NCBI GenBank assembly: GCA_028279985.1
Contig: JANQMR010000033.1
Coordinates: forward strand, 62,001-126,000
Length of the DNA: 64,000 bases
DNA from: Woeseiaceae bacterium
GTDB taxonomy: Bacteria > Pseudomonadota > Gammaproteobacteria > Steroidobacterales > Woeseiaceae
Reading direction: 5' to 3'
The position numbers were made by a program, and so were the translations under genes. The notes under the pieces were generated by a model, which saw only the letters and a list, made by a program, of their open reading frames with translations, searched no databases and had not been told where the DNA came from. Below, piece after piece: positions 7,205-17,329 of this stretch (positions within the stretch are counted from its first letter, which is position 1; every line of letters starts with the position of its first letter).

Positions 7205-10200
7205 TCACTGAATGCCGCGGCCCGGCGTCCAGGGCACCCTGGCCTCGTCCATTGCCCGCTTGAGGGCCGCGTACTCGGTGTCGACGAGCACGGTCAGATC
7301 GGCGGCGACCTCGTCGTACAACTCACGCGCGATGCGCAAGGACTCGTGCTGCGCCGGCGTCGGGCCGTACGCGCCATGAGTCGGCGAGAAGCGTGCATGC
7401 CAGAGACGCGCCTGCAAACTCATCTCGCCGAGGTCGTTGTAGATATTGCGCTGCGGATTGTTGCTCAGGCGGTCACGCTCGGTTTTCAGCCGTTGCTGGA
7501 TCGAGTTTGCGGTTTCGTACAGGGAACTGTCCGCCGTCGATCGCTCGAGGGTTTCCTTGACCGCGTCGAGTTCGGCAACGATGTCGTCGATCGTGGCGAC
7601 CGTGCCGTTGCCGGCGCGTATCAGCTCTTCCGCCTGGCTTTCGAAGACGACACGCTCTGCCTGGGTGCTGCCGGGCAATACCGGTTCCCCGCGGACCGAA
7701 GCGACATCGAAGGATTGCGACTGGCCGGTATCCGACATCGCGCCGTCGATTCTCAAACCCATGCTGACGGTGAACCGGCCCGGCGCAACGAGAACGCCGC
7801 CTTCGCCGAAGTAAGCGTCTTGTTCCTCCGGGCTCCAGGGCTGCACCGCCGGATAACGCAGGTCCCATGCCGCCCTGTGGAAGCCGGCTTCCGCGGCCGC
7901 TTCGATCTGGCGGACGACGTCGCCGTTGCCGTCGCGCACGGTAAACACGACGGCCGGTGCGTCTTCCCGTTCCTCGTCGAGTATCGTTTCCCAGGCCGGG
8001 AAGGCTACGTCCTCGTTGTTTTTCTCGAGTTCCTTCTCCGTCTTGCGACGAGTATCCCGGCTGCTTTTCAATCCCTCTGCCAGGTAGTACGTGAATACGG
8101 CGCCGAAGGGTGGGTTCGGCGCGACGAAATAGCTGTCGCCCTGGCTGGCCGTGCACCCCGGCTTGCCGCAGCCCAGCAGCCGTTTGGGCACGTACCAGGG
8201 GGTCTTGCGTACCGGGAACAGCACATTGCCTTCCTCGAGCAGCCCCTGGGTCACGCTTCTAAGCGGCGTGTAGTCGTCGAGCACGTAAAAACTGCGGCCG
8301 AAAGTGGCGCCGACCAGGTCGTTTTCCCGTGTCTGGATGACGAGATCGCGGAACGGGATGTTCGGCGCGCCGCCCTTGAGCTTGGTCCAGACGCCGCCGC
8401 CGTTGACGGTAAAAAACACGCCGAATTCGGAACCGACGAACAGGAGTTCCGGCTTGACGTGGTCCTGTACGACCCGCCACAGGATATGCCGCTCCGGCAG
8501 GTTGGCCGCGATGCTGCGCCAGCTACGGCCGCGGTTTTCGCTCTTCAGTATGTAAGGTGAAAAATCGCCGCTTTTGTGATCGTCCACGACGACGTAAACG
8601 GTATCCGGGTCGTGCAGGTCGGCTTTGATGTCGTTGACGAAAAAACGCTGCGGTACGCCCGGCAGCCGGTCGATCCTGCGCCAGTTGCGGCCGCCGTCCT
8701 CGGTGACCTGGATCAGCCCGTCGTCGGTACCGACGTAGATCAGCCCCTCGACCAGCGGCGACTCGGAGATGTTGACGATCGTGTTGAACATCGACATCGC
8801 GAACAGGTCCCAGGCGGAATCGTAACTCCAGGTGCGCCCCATGATCGGCAGCCGGGTGCGGTTTTCGTTACGCGTCAGGTCGCCCGAGATCGCCGTCCAG
8901 CTATCGCCGTAATCGTCGCTGCGCCAGACGCGTTGCGTGCCGGTGTAAAGCGTCTTCGAATCGTGCGGGCTGATCAGTATCGGCGCGTCCCAGTTGTAAC
9001 GCTCCGGCGGCTCGCCCTCGGCGGCCTGCGGGCGTATGTAGACGCTCTCGCCGGTCCGGCGATCGAAACGGGTCAGGTTGCCCTGTTGCCATTGTGCGTA
9101 GACGATATCCGGGTTGTTCGGGTCGACTGCCGATTGATGGCCGTCGCCGCCCAAGGTGACGAACCAGTCGCTGTTGCGGATCCCGGCGATGTCGAAGCTT
9201 CGCGACGGCCCGCCCTGGCTGTTGTTGTCCTGGGTGCCGCCGTAGATGTTGTAAAACGGCTTGTCGTAATCCACGGCGACCTTGTAGAACTGCGTGATCG
9301 GCAGGTTGTGGATGTAACGCCAGGACTTGCCCAGGTCGAAGCTCTCGTAGATTCCGCCGTCGGTGCCGACGATCAGATAGTTCTCGTCGTCCGGGTCGAA
9401 GGCCATCGCATGATGATCGACGTGTTTGCTGGCGTGCCGGAGCCTGGTGAAGTCCTTGCCGCCGTTTTCGGTCACGTGCAGGTGCACGTCCATCTGATAC
9501 ACCCGGTCGAAATGGTGGGGAGAGGCGAACAGCTCCTGGTAATAGTGCGGGCCGGTGCCGCTCGAGAGGTACTCGTTTTTCTTCTCCCAGGTTTCGCCGC
9601 CGTCGTCGGAGCGCCAGAAGCCGCCCTTGCGGTTGGTTTCCTCGATCGTGGCATAAATGACGTCGGGGTCCAGCGGGCTTATCGCGAGCCCGGTTTTACC
9701 CATATTGCCTTCGGGCAGGCCCTCGGTCAGCTCCCGCCAGGTCTCGCCGCCGTCTTCCGACTTGTGGATGCCGGTCCCGGGACCGCCGTTCATCAAGACG
9801 GCGACGTTACGCAGGCGTTGCCACGAAACCGCGTACATGACGTCCGCGTTACGCGGGTCGAGATGTACTTCCGACACGCCGGTGTACCGGTCGTCCTCCT
9901 CGGTGTTGCCGAGCCCGTCGCCGAGCACCTTGCGCCAGGTCTCGCCGCCGTCGGTGGACTTGTAGAGGCCGCGCTCGCCGCCGCCCGACCAGAGCGGGCC
10001 CTGCGCGGCGACGAAGATCGTGTTCGAGTCTCGCGGATCGATGCGGATCATGCCGATGTGCTTGGAGTCGGCAAGTCCCATGTTCTCCCAGTTCTTGCCG
10101 CCGTCCCGGCTCCGGTACACACCGTCGCCGTAACCGACGTGGCGGCCGCTGACGTTCTCGCCGGTGCCGACCCAGATCGTGTCGGAATCGTGCGGATCGA

Positions 10201-10504
10201 GCGTGATACAGCCGATCGAATAGGATCCCTCGTCGTCGAAGATCGGCGTCCATGTGGTGCCGCGATTCTCGGTTTTCCAGACGCCGCCGCTGCCGACCGC
10301 AACGTACCAGACGCTCCGGTTGTCCGGCGAGATGGCAATATCCGAGATACGGCCGGACATGAACGCCGGGCCGACGCTGCGCATTTCCAGGCCCTTGAAG
10401 GTGTGTTCGTTGAATCCCGGTCGGGTGTCTTCGTTCTGATCGCCAGCGTCGGCTGCCAGCGGCATCGCCATGGCCAGGACCGAAAGAAGCAGGTGCATCC
10501 GCAT
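7205..10504 (-). CDS. Secreted sortilin/VPS10-like beta-propeller protein with Asp-box repeats
   Basis: The 1,099-residue protein starts with a signal peptide (MRMHLLLSVLAMAMPLAADA). It then shows at least ten Asp-box (BNR) motifs of the form S-x-D-x-G-x-x-W: KSTDGGETW, KSEDGGETW, RSDDGGETW, RSDDYGDSW, VTEDGGRNW and KSENRGRSW, among others. These spread from about residue 70 to 720 and imply one or two beta-propellers. The last 350 residues are a separate part with a FnIII-like stretch and a helical tail. Such proteins are usually annotated glycosyl hydrolase, but the sialidase catalytic residues are not evident, so binding or peptidase-associated functions are equally likely. Export to the periplasm or beyond is well supported. 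The substrate is unknown. Confidence 0.85.
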   Translation of the reverse strand: MRMHLLLSVLAMAMPLAADAGDQNEDTRPGFNEHTFKGLEMRSVGPAFMSGRISDIAISPDNRSVWYVAVGSGGVWKTENRGTTWTPIFDDEGSYSIGCITLDPHDSDTIWVGTGENVSGRHVGYGDGVYRSRDGGKNWENMGLADSKHIGMIRIDPRDSNTIFVAAQGPLWSGGGERGLYKSTDGGETWRKVLGDGLGNTEEDDRYTGVSEVHLDPRNADVMYAVSWQRLRNVAVLMNGGPGTGIHKSEDGGETWRELTEGLPEGNMGKTGLAISPLDPDVIYATIEETNRKGGFWRSDDGGETWEKKNEYLSSGTGPHYYQELFASPHHFDRVYQMDVHLHVTENGGKDFTRLRHASKHVDHHAMAFDPDDENYLIVGTDGGIYESFDLGKSWRYIHNLPITQFYKVAVDYDKPFYNIYGGTQDNNSQGGPSRSFDIAGIRNSDWFVTLGGDGHQSAVDPNNPDIVYAQWQQGNLTRFDRRTGESVYIRPQAAEGEPPERYNWDAPILISPHDSKTLYTGTQRVWRSDDYGDSWTAISGDLTRNENRTRLPIMGRTWSYDSAWDLFAMSMFNTIVNISESPLVEGLIYVGTDDGLIQVTEDGGRNWRRIDRLPGVPQRFFVNDIKADLHDPDTVYVVVDDHKSGDFSPYILKSENRGRSWRSIAANLPERHILWRVVQDHVKPELLFVGSEFGVFFTVNGGGVWTKLKGGAPNIPFRDLVIQTRENDLVGATFGRSFYVLDDYTPLRSVTQGLLEEGNVLFPVRKTPWYVPKRLLGCGKPGCTASQGDSYFVAPNPPFGAVFTYYLAEGLKSSRDTRRKTEKELEKNNEDVAFPAWETILDEEREDAPAVVFTVRDGNGDVVRQIEAAAEAGFHRAAWDLRYPAVQPWSPEEQDAYFGEGGVLVAPGRFTVSMGLRIDGAMSDTGQSQSFDVASVRGEPVLPGSTQAERVVFESQAEELIRAGNGTVATIDDIVAELDAVKETLERSTADSSLYETANSIQQRLKTERDRLSNNPQRNIYNDLGEMSLQARLWHARFSPTHGAYGPTPAQHESLRIARELYDEVAADLTVLVDTEYAALKRAMDEARVPWTPGRGIQ

Positions 10505-10740
10505 GGTGTGTCCCTCGTTAGTCGTTGTTCGTCAAGCAGCTCGCCGCCGCAGGCGGTAACCTTAGCAGCAATGGTGCAATATTGGGCATGCATCGACCGA
10601 CAGGGTTCCGGCCGCCGGCCGGGACAATCGGAGATGCCCGGCTACCGGCAAATACCAATAGTCGCTTGCAGGCGCACAGCCCATAATGTCGACGATCGAG
10701 ATCGTCTGACGGGCCGAATCGTAAAGTAACGAAAACCATT

Positions 10741-11727
10741 ATGAACGAAGTTATTACTATCGACTGTTACTACCTGGACCGGCCCGAGTTCGCGGCAGCC
10801 TATCTGCTCGTCGAAGGCGACGAGGCGGCGTTCATCGACAACAATACCAACCACGCGGTGCCGCGCATGCTGGCCGCGCTCGAGTCCGCCGGGCTGAGGC
10901 CGGAGCAGCTCCGGTATCTGATCGTGACCCATGTGCACCTGGACCACTCCGGCGGCACTTCGGCGCTGGCCAGGCTCTGTCCTGAGGCGACGGTGCTGGC
11001 GCACCCGCGCGCGGCGCCCCATATCGTCGATCCCGGCGACCTGGTTGCCAGCGCATCGCTCGTGTACGGCGCCGAGGAGTTCGAGCGGCTCTACGGCACC
11101 ATCGAGCCCGTACCCGAAGACCGGGTGCGGATCATGGGAGACGACGAAGTCCTGAGCTGGGGGCGCCGCCGGCTGACGTTCCTGCATACGCGCGGGCATG
11201 CCAACCATCATTTTTGTATCGCGGACGATCGCTCCGGCGCCGTTTTCACCGGCGACGCCTTCGGGCTGCATTATCCGGCGCTGCAGACACACGGACCGTT
11301 CGCGTTTCCGTCGACGAGTCCGACCGCTTTCGACGCCGAGTTGGCCCGGCAGGCGGTGCATCGCCTGGTCGACCTCACACCGTCGCGGCTTTATCCCACG
11401 CACTTCGGAGCTGTCGGCGACATCGAAAACACGGCAGGCCAGCTCATACGCCACCTCGACTTCGCGGAGCGGCTGGTTGCCGACGCGGAAGCTAGCAGTT
11501 TTTCCGATGACGAACTCGAAAACTACATAAGGCCTCGGCTCGAGGATTTTTTCGCGGGGCTGCTCAATGGGCATGGGGCGCTCGCGGCCGACCCGGATAC
11601 CTGGACGTTGCTGGACCTCGACATCGACCTCAACGCACAGGGTATCGCTGTCGTGGCTCGCAAGCGGCGCAAAAAGGCGCGGGAATCCGGCCTCCGGACG
11701 CAAACGAGGCAGGACACCGGGTCGTGA
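10741..11727 (+). CDS. MBL-fold metallo-hydrolase
   Basis: The 328-residue protein carries the zinc-binding signature THVHLDHSGG at about residues 62-71. Later metal ligands are in TRGHANHH (about 152-159), FTGDAFG (about 171-177) and TPSRLYPTHFG (about 215-225). That set is typical of the metallo-beta-lactamase fold in cytosolic thioesterases, lactonases and glyoxalase II-like enzymes; there is no signal peptide, so a beta-lactamase role is unlikely. It is the last gene before pcs-mcr on the same strand, 157 bp upstream, and could act as a thioesterase for their CoA intermediates. That link is only positional. Confidence 0.88.
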   Translation: MNEVITIDCYYLDRPEFAAAYLLVEGDEAAFIDNNTNHAVPRMLAALESAGLRPEQLRYLIVTHVHLDHSGGTSALARLCPEATVLAHPRAAPHIVDPGDLVASASLVYGAEEFERLYGTIEPVPEDRVRIMGDDEVLSWGRRRLTFLHTRGHANHHFCIADDRSGAVFTGDAFGLHYPALQTHGPFAFPSTSPTAFDAELARQAVHRLVDLTPSRLYPTHFGAVGDIENTAGQLIRHLDFAERLVADAEASSFSDDELENYIRPRLEDFFAGLLNGHGALAADPDTWTLLDLDIDLNAQGIAVVARKRRKKARESGLRTQTRQDTGS

Positions 11728-11780
11728 CTAGGCAGCGCTCAGCAAAAGTCGTGCTGGTTGCATTCTGCGTCAGACTGGCA

Positions 11781-11825
11781 CAGAGGCTCCCTAGTCCTAG
11801 CCTTAGCCCTGGCCTTGGCCTTGGC
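11781..11825. repeat. Motif cagaggctccct plus hexamer array upstream of pcs
   Basis: cagaggctccct at 11781-11792 is followed by five hexamers of the type c(c/t)(t)(a/g)gc at 11796-11825, the last two being cttggc. The array is about 60 bp before the pcs start, inside its likely leader or promoter region. Confidence 0.75.
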
Positions 11826-11884
11826 TTGCATCGTTCCACCGGCCCTGTTGTGATGAACGGTCTTTCGCCGGATTGGGGACACCG

Positions 11885-14800
11885 ATGAACACAGCCGTTG
11901 CATCCGGTCATTGGGGTCGGCTCGCGAGCTCGGGAGACGAGCAGGCGCAGCGCCGCCGCGCAGCCGAAGATCCGGGCGCCTACCATGGCGACGTGGCCGC
12001 ATCGGAGCTGCATTGGTACGACGCCGAAGCCGGCCGGTGGCTCCGGCGCGATCCGCTGACCGATCATTGGGGCGGTTTCGACGCGGCCGGCGGCGCGGCG
12101 GTCGGGCCGGGCGTGCGGGAGAGCGCTTGGCGGCCCTGGGAGCGTGCCTTCGACGACAGTCAGGCGCCGTTTTTCCGCTGGTTCGCGGGCGCGCGTACCA
12201 ATGCCTGTTTCAACGAAGTCGACCGGCATGTGCTCGGCGGCCGCGGCGGTCGGCCGGCATTCGTCTTCGAGGGCGATCGCTGGGACCCGTCCAAACACTC
12301 GGGCCGGGGCGGTCCGGTCACCGAGCTTGCGATCGATTATCGCCGCCTGTTGTTCGAAACCGTGCTGCGCGCCGAGGTATTGTCGGGCCTAGGTCTCTCG
12401 AAAGGCGATCGCATCGCCTTCAACCTGCCCAATATTCCCGAGCAGCTTTTCTACACCGAGGCGGCCAAACGGCTCGGGATCATCTATACGCCGGTGTTCG
12501 GCGGTTTTTCGGCGAAAACCCTGTCCGACCGTATTGCCGATGCCGGCGCGCGTGTCGTCGTGACCGCCGACGGCGGTTACCGCAACGCCGAAGTCGTGTC
12601 TTACAAGGAAGCCTTCACCGACCAGGCGCTGGACAATTTCATTCCGTTGCCGGCGGCGCTCAACGCGCTCGAGGAGGCCTTGCGGCGTTTCGACATCGGC
12701 GCTGTCGCGAAACGCCTGGACGAGGCGGTCAGAACCCGTCTGACCGGCGAAATCACGGTTGAGCGCAGTGACGTCATGCGCGAGCTCGGACGCGCCTTGG
12801 CCCGCGAAGACGGGCTGGATGCGGAGCTAAGCGCAAAAATCCGGACGACCGTCGCGCGGCAGCTCGCCGATGCCGGTCACATCGTGGAACGGGTCTTGGT
12901 CGTGCGCTACACCGGCCAGGACATCGTTGAACAAGCGCGCGATTGCTGGTCGCACGAGCTCGTGACCGAGGCAACGGGACGGGTTCTAGAACGCGCCCGC
13001 GCGGCCGGCTTCGACGTGGCCGATACCGAAGCCTTGTTCGCCCTGGACGATCAGCGTTTCTGGCAAGCGCTGAATGCGAGTCACGCGGCCGTGCCGGTAG
13101 ACGCCGACTGGCCGCTGTTCGTTATCTATACGTCCGGATCGACCGGCAAGCCGAAAGGCGTCGTCCACACGCACGGCGGCTGGCTGGCCGGTATCACACA
13201 CACGATGCGCATGGTATTCGACGCCGGCGAGGACGACCGCATCTACGTCATCGCCGATCCCGGTTGGATTACCGGGCAGTCCTATCTGATTGCCGCGCCC
13301 TTGTCATTGGGCATGACCTCCGTCGTCGCCGAGGGCTCGCCGCTGTTTCCGCACGCCGGGCGGTTCTCGTCGATCATCGCGCGGCACGGCGTGACCCTGT
13401 TCAAGGCGGGCTCGACGTTTCTCAAAGCCGTCATGACCGATCCGTCGAGTACCCGGGACATGGCGGCCTTCGACATGTCGGGTTTGAAGGCCGCGACCTT
13501 CTGCGCCGAGCCGGTGTCCCCGGCCGTCCAGCAGTTCGCGATGGAAAACGTCTGCTCGCGTTACATCAATTCGTATTGGGCCACCGAGCACGGCGGTATC
13601 GTGTTCACCTGTCCCTGGGGTGAGCTCAAGCCGCTGGCGGCCGACGCCAAGACCTGGCCGCTGCCGTGGATCGAGGCCGAAGTCCGCGTGGCGCTGGCCA
13701 CCGATGGCGACGGCCGGGCGACCGAGTGGCGCCGGGCCGAGCCCGGTGAAAAAGGCGAGCTCGTGATCACCCATCCGTATCCGTATCTCGCGCGCACGAT
13801 CTGGGGTAACGCGGAGCAGCTCGGATCTCCCGAGTGGCGGGGCGATCTCGAGCGTTTTACCGACGTGTATTTCAGCCGCTGGTCGGACGGCCTCGCCTAC
13901 ACCCAGGGCGACTACGCGCGTCTTCACGACGACGGCGGCTTCACCTTGCATGGCCGGTCCGACGACGTCATCAACGTATCGGGCCACCGCATCGGCACCG
14001 AGGAGATCGAAGGCGCGATCCTGAGGGACAAGGTCTTGCGCAGGGATTCACCGGTCGGCAACGCGGTGGTCGTCGGTGCGCCACACGACGAGAAAGGCGA
14101 GACACCGGTCGCCTTCCTGATTCCGGCGCCGGGCGCACGGCTGCTCGACGACGACCTCGACCGCTTGAAAAACCTGGTGCGCAGCGAAAAAGGCATCACC
14201 GCCGTGCCGTCGGATTTTCTCGTCGTCTCGGCGTTCCCCGAGACACGTTCCGGCAAGTACATGCGCCGCACGCTCCGGGCCATCCTGCTCGACGAAACGC
14301 TGGGCGACGTGTCGACGCTTCGCAATCCGGAGATCGTCGACGAGATCCGCGCGACGGTCGACGAGTGGCGGTCCTTCGGCCAGCTCACCGCCGCGCGCGA
14401 GATCGTGCAGACCTACCGTTACCTGCGCGTGGAGAATCACGAACTCGCGCCAGGAAAGTCCGTGGCGTTGATCGTGATTACGCATCCGCCGGTGAATTCG
14501 CTCAACGAACGCAGCCTCGACGAGTTGAACACCGTGTTGCAGCACATCGCCAATCGCGAAGAGACGACCGCCGTCGTCATCACCGGCGCCGGCAGTGCGT
14601 TCGTCGCCGGCGCCGACGTCAAGGAGTTACTCGATGTCGGCGAGGCCGGCGACCTCGATAGCGCAAGAACCTTGCCCAATGCCGCGCATACGGCGTTTTC
14701 GACCCTAGAGCAACTGGGCAAACCGGTTATCGCGGCGGTCAACGGTCCGGCGCTGGGCGGCGGCAACGAGCTCGTGCTCGCCTGCGACTACGTGGTTGCG

Positions 14801-17329
14801 AGCCCCTGGGCGCGCTTCGGCCAACCGGAGATCAACCTGAATCTGTTGCCAGGCTATGGCGGTACCCAGCGCCTGCCGAGGCGGCTGCATCAGCGGGCCG
14901 GTGCCGCGGGTTTGATCGATGCGCTGCGCCTGATTTACAGCGGGCGCGCGATCGATGCCGGTGAAGCCCTCGGGATCGGACTCGTCGATCAAGTCGTCAG
15001 CGGCGCCGACGGCCCGGTTGCCGTCGCCATGGACCTGTTGCGCCGGTATTTCCGGAACGAAGGTACACTGGTCGCCGCGCTCGCCGAGCGGGGCCGGTAC
15101 CGGGAGAATCTGGAGGCGCCGCTGCCTGGGGTGGATGCCTTGATCGAGGATCCGACGCTGGCGCCCACCCTCGCACAGCTTCGCGCGAGCGGGCGCGGCC
15201 GCGCCGCCGAGCGCATCACCGAAGCCTTGTTGCACGGCGCCGCCGAGGGACTCTCGGCCGGCCTTGCCCGGGAAGCGTCGCTGTTCGCCGAGGCCGTCTG
15301 CGATCCGGCCGCCGGGCCGGTCGGGATTCGGGCGTTTCTGGAAAAACGCAGCGCCGCCTTGCCGCTGCGGTATGCCGAGGTACCGGTGACCGCGGACGAA
15401 GCCGCGCGCAGCGCGCTCGAAGCCGAAGGCCGCCTGTTGCCGCTGGATGCGAGCTTTTTTCCCGGCGTCACGCCGATCCCCGAGTACCACTACGGGATGG
15501 GGATCGCGAAGGATCCCGCGACCGGGCGGCCGCTGCACGCCGATCCGAAAGATACCGAACGGCTCCTGGTGTTCGAAACGCCGCGCCCCGGCGCAAACGA
15601 AGCGCTGGTTTACATCCTTGCCTCCGAGGTCAACTTCAACGACATTTGGGCCGTGACCGGAATTCCGGTGTCGCCCTTCGACAATCGGGATGCCGATCTG
15701 CAGGTCACGGGCTCCGGCGGGGTTGGACTGATTGCCGAGCTCGGCGAAGAGCTCGTTCGCGAAGGACGTCTGTCGGTGGGGCAACTCGTCACTATTTATT
15801 CCGGCCAGAGTGAGCTGCTTTCGCCCGACCAGGGCCTCGACCCGATGGCAGCCAACTTTCACATCCAGGGTTACGAGGTCAACGACGGCAGCCACGCCCA
15901 GTTCCTGGTCGTGCAGGGCCCGCAGCTTCATCCGAAGATCGCGGGGCTTACGATCGAGGAGGCTGGCTCCTACGGACTGACCCAAGGCACGATCCACCGG
16001 GCGCTGTTTCACACCCTGGACGTCATGCCCGGCAAGCGCCTATTCGTCGAGGGCGCCTCGACCGGCACCGGACTGGAATGTCTGCGCGGCGCGCGGCGCA
16101 CGGGACTCGACGTCGTCGGCCTGGTTTCGTCCGAAGAGCGGGCCGAGCGCGTCCGAAGCCATGGCGGCGCGCCGATCAATCGCAAGGACGAACGCTGGGC
16201 TGCGAGCTTCACGCCGGTCCCGGACGATCCTGCCGAGTGGCCTGCCTGGGAGGCCGCCGGTCGCGAGTTCGTCGAGGCCGCCGAGTCGCTGGCCGGCGGT
16301 CCGCTGGACTATGTGGTGTCGCACGCCGGCGAGCGCGCCTTCGGCCGTTCGTTCCAGTTGCTGGGCGATGGTGGCGTGTTGACCTTCTTCGGTGCCTCGT
16401 CCGGTTATCGTTTCTCGTTTCTAGGCAAACCCGGCGAGGAAAAGACCTCGACGATGCTTCGCCGCGCGAGCCTGCGTGCCGGACGCGCGCTACTGGTCGT
16501 TTACGGTCCGGGCGCCGAGGACGGTATCGTCGATTCCCGTGCGGTCGAGGCGATCGAGGTCGGTTGTGCAATCGGCGCGCGGGTTGCCGTGCTGGTCGAT
16601 ACGGTGTCGCAACGCGAGTTCGTGACCTCGCTGGGTTTCGGCGCCCAGTTCGCGGGCGTCGTCAGTCTCGAGGAGATCACGCGGCGTCTCGGCGACGACT
16701 TCGATCCGCCAGGCCCGCTGGCCGAGTTGCCGAATCCGTTCGAGGCATCCGCGGAGTTCAAGGAGGCGGTCCGGCGTTTTTCCGACCGCACACTGAAACC
16801 CGTAGGCTCCGCGATTGCGCCGCTGTTGCGCAGCACGCTGGACCGGCGCGGCCTGCCCGACGTCGTCTTCGAGCGGCGCGGGCGTGATGGCCTGGCGCTG
16901 GCCACCTCGCTGGTCAAGCCCAACGTCGGCGCGGTCGTCTACGCCGAGGATCTCGGCGGCCGCCGGCTGAGCTTCTACGCACCCCAGGTCTGGATGCGTC
17001 AGCGCCGGATCATCATGCCCACGGCCGAGATCCGTGGGACGCACCTGAACACCGCCCGCCAGTTCGCCGAGGTCCAGGAGCGGATCGCCGCCGGCATGAT
17101 CGACGTGGTTCCGCCGGTCACGGTACCGCTCGAGGACCTCCCGGAAGCGCATCAGGCCATGTGGGAGAACCGGCACGCGGGCGCGACCTACGTCGCCACG
17201 CATGCATTGCCGAGGCTCGGGCTCAAGACGCGGGACGAGCTCTATCGCGCCTGGTCCCTGCGTGACGCAGAAGCAAGAGGAGAAAAAATCGGCCGGGTCG
17301 ATACCGGTTCGGCGCACACACTACGATGA
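11885..17329 (+). CDS. pcs: Trifunctional propionyl-CoA synthase
   Basis: The 1,814-residue protein should convert 3-hydroxypropionate, CoA, ATP and NADPH to propionyl-CoA. Three modules are in the known order. The acyl-CoA synthetase module has the AMP-binding motif YTSGSTGKPKGVV at about 414, the HGRSDDVINVSGHR hinge at about 690 and the catalytic-Lys motif TRSGKYMRR at about 788. The enoyl-CoA hydratase module runs from about 860 (FVAGADVKELL, then ALGGGNELVLACDY). The medium-chain reductase module runs from about 1210 (EVNFNDIWAVTGIPVS, GASTGTGLE). Conserved Pcs stretches such as NACFNEVDRHV and AHQAMWENRH are present. Length and order match Chloroflexus Pcs (about 1,820 residues). I prefer ATG 11885, preceded by GGGGAC, over ATG 11873. 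It overlaps mcr by four bases. Confidence 0.97.
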   Translation: MNTAVASGHWGRLASSGDEQAQRRRAAEDPGAYHGDVAASELHWYDAEAGRWLRRDPLTDHWGGFDAAGGAAVGPGVRESAWRPWERAFDDSQAPFFRWFAGARTNACFNEVDRHVLGGRGGRPAFVFEGDRWDPSKHSGRGGPVTELAIDYRRLLFETVLRAEVLSGLGLSKGDRIAFNLPNIPEQLFYTEAAKRLGIIYTPVFGGFSAKTLSDRIADAGARVVVTADGGYRNAEVVSYKEAFTDQALDNFIPLPAALNALEEALRRFDIGAVAKRLDEAVRTRLTGEITVERSDVMRELGRALAREDGLDAELSAKIRTTVARQLADAGHIVERVLVVRYTGQDIVEQARDCWSHELVTEATGRVLERARAAGFDVADTEALFALDDQRFWQALNASHAAVPVDADWPLFVIYTSGSTGKPKGVVHTHGGWLAGITHTMRMVFDAGEDDRIYVIADPGWITGQSYLIAAPLSLGMTSVVAEGSPLFPHAGRFSSIIARHGVTLFKAGSTFLKAVMTDPSSTRDMAAFDMSGLKAATFCAEPVSPAVQQFAMENVCSRYINSYWATEHGGIVFTCPWGELKPLAADAKTWPLPWIEAEVRVALATDGDGRATEWRRAEPGEKGELVITHPYPYLARTIWGNAEQLGSPEWRGDLERFTDVYFSRWSDGLAYTQGDYARLHDDGGFTLHGRSDDVINVSGHRIGTEEIEGAILRDKVLRRDSPVGNAVVVGAPHDEKGETPVAFLIPAPGARLLDDDLDRLKNLVRSEKGITAVPSDFLVVSAFPETRSGKYMRRTLRAILLDETLGDVSTLRNPEIVDEIRATVDEWRSFGQLTAAREIVQTYRYLRVENHELAPGKSVALIVITHPPVNSLNERSLDELNTVLQHIANREETTAVVITGAGSAFVAGADVKELLDVGEAGDLDSARTLPNAAHTAFSTLEQLGKPVIAAVNGPALGGGNELVLACDYVVASPWARFGQPEINLNLLPGYGGTQRLPRRLHQRAGAAGLIDALRLIYSGRAIDAGEALGIGLVDQVVSGADGPVAVAMDLLRRYFRNEGTLVAALAERGRYRENLEAPLPGVDALIEDPTLAPTLAQLRASGRGRAAERITEALLHGAAEGLSAGLAREASLFAEAVCDPAAGPVGIRAFLEKRSAALPLRYAEVPVTADEAARSALEAEGRLLPLDASFFPGVTPIPEYHYGMGIAKDPATGRPLHADPKDTERLLVFETPRPGANEALVYILASEVNFNDIWAVTGIPVSPFDNRDADLQVTGSGGVGLIAELGEELVREGRLSVGQLVTIYSGQSELLSPDQGLDPMAANFHIQGYEVNDGSHAQFLVVQGPQLHPKIAGLTIEEAGSYGLTQGTIHRALFHTLDVMPGKRLFVEGASTGTGLECLRGARRTGLDVVGLVSSEERAERVRSHGGAPINRKDERWAASFTPVPDDPAEWPAWEAAGREFVEAAESLAGGPLDYVVSHAGERAFGRSFQLLGDGGVLTFFGASSGYRFSFLGKPGEEKTSTMLRRASLRAGRALLVVYGPGAEDGIVDSRAVEAIEVGCAIGARVAVLVDTVSQREFVTSLGFGAQFAGVVSLEEITRRLGDDFDPPGPLAELPNPFEASAEFKEAVRRFSDRTLKPVGSAIAPLLRSTLDRRGLPDVVFERRGRDGLALATSLVKPNVGAVVYAEDLGGRRLSFYAPQVWMRQRRIIMPTAEIRGTHLNTARQFAEVQERIAAGMIDVVPPVTVPLEDLPEAHQAMWENRHAGATYVATHALPRLGLKTRDELYRAWSLRDAEARGEKIGRVDTGSAHTLR

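Noticed and set aside
6992-10729. Long plus-strand ORFs of 522 and 717 codons
   Set aside because: They are antisense to the MscS and beta-propeller genes, which have clear signal peptide, domains and repeats; the long frames come from GC-rich codon bias.
11873-11884. Upstream ATG as pcs start
   Set aside because: No ribosome-binding site before it, whereas GGGGAC precedes ATG 11885 at a good distance; family N-termini vary, so a small doubt remains.
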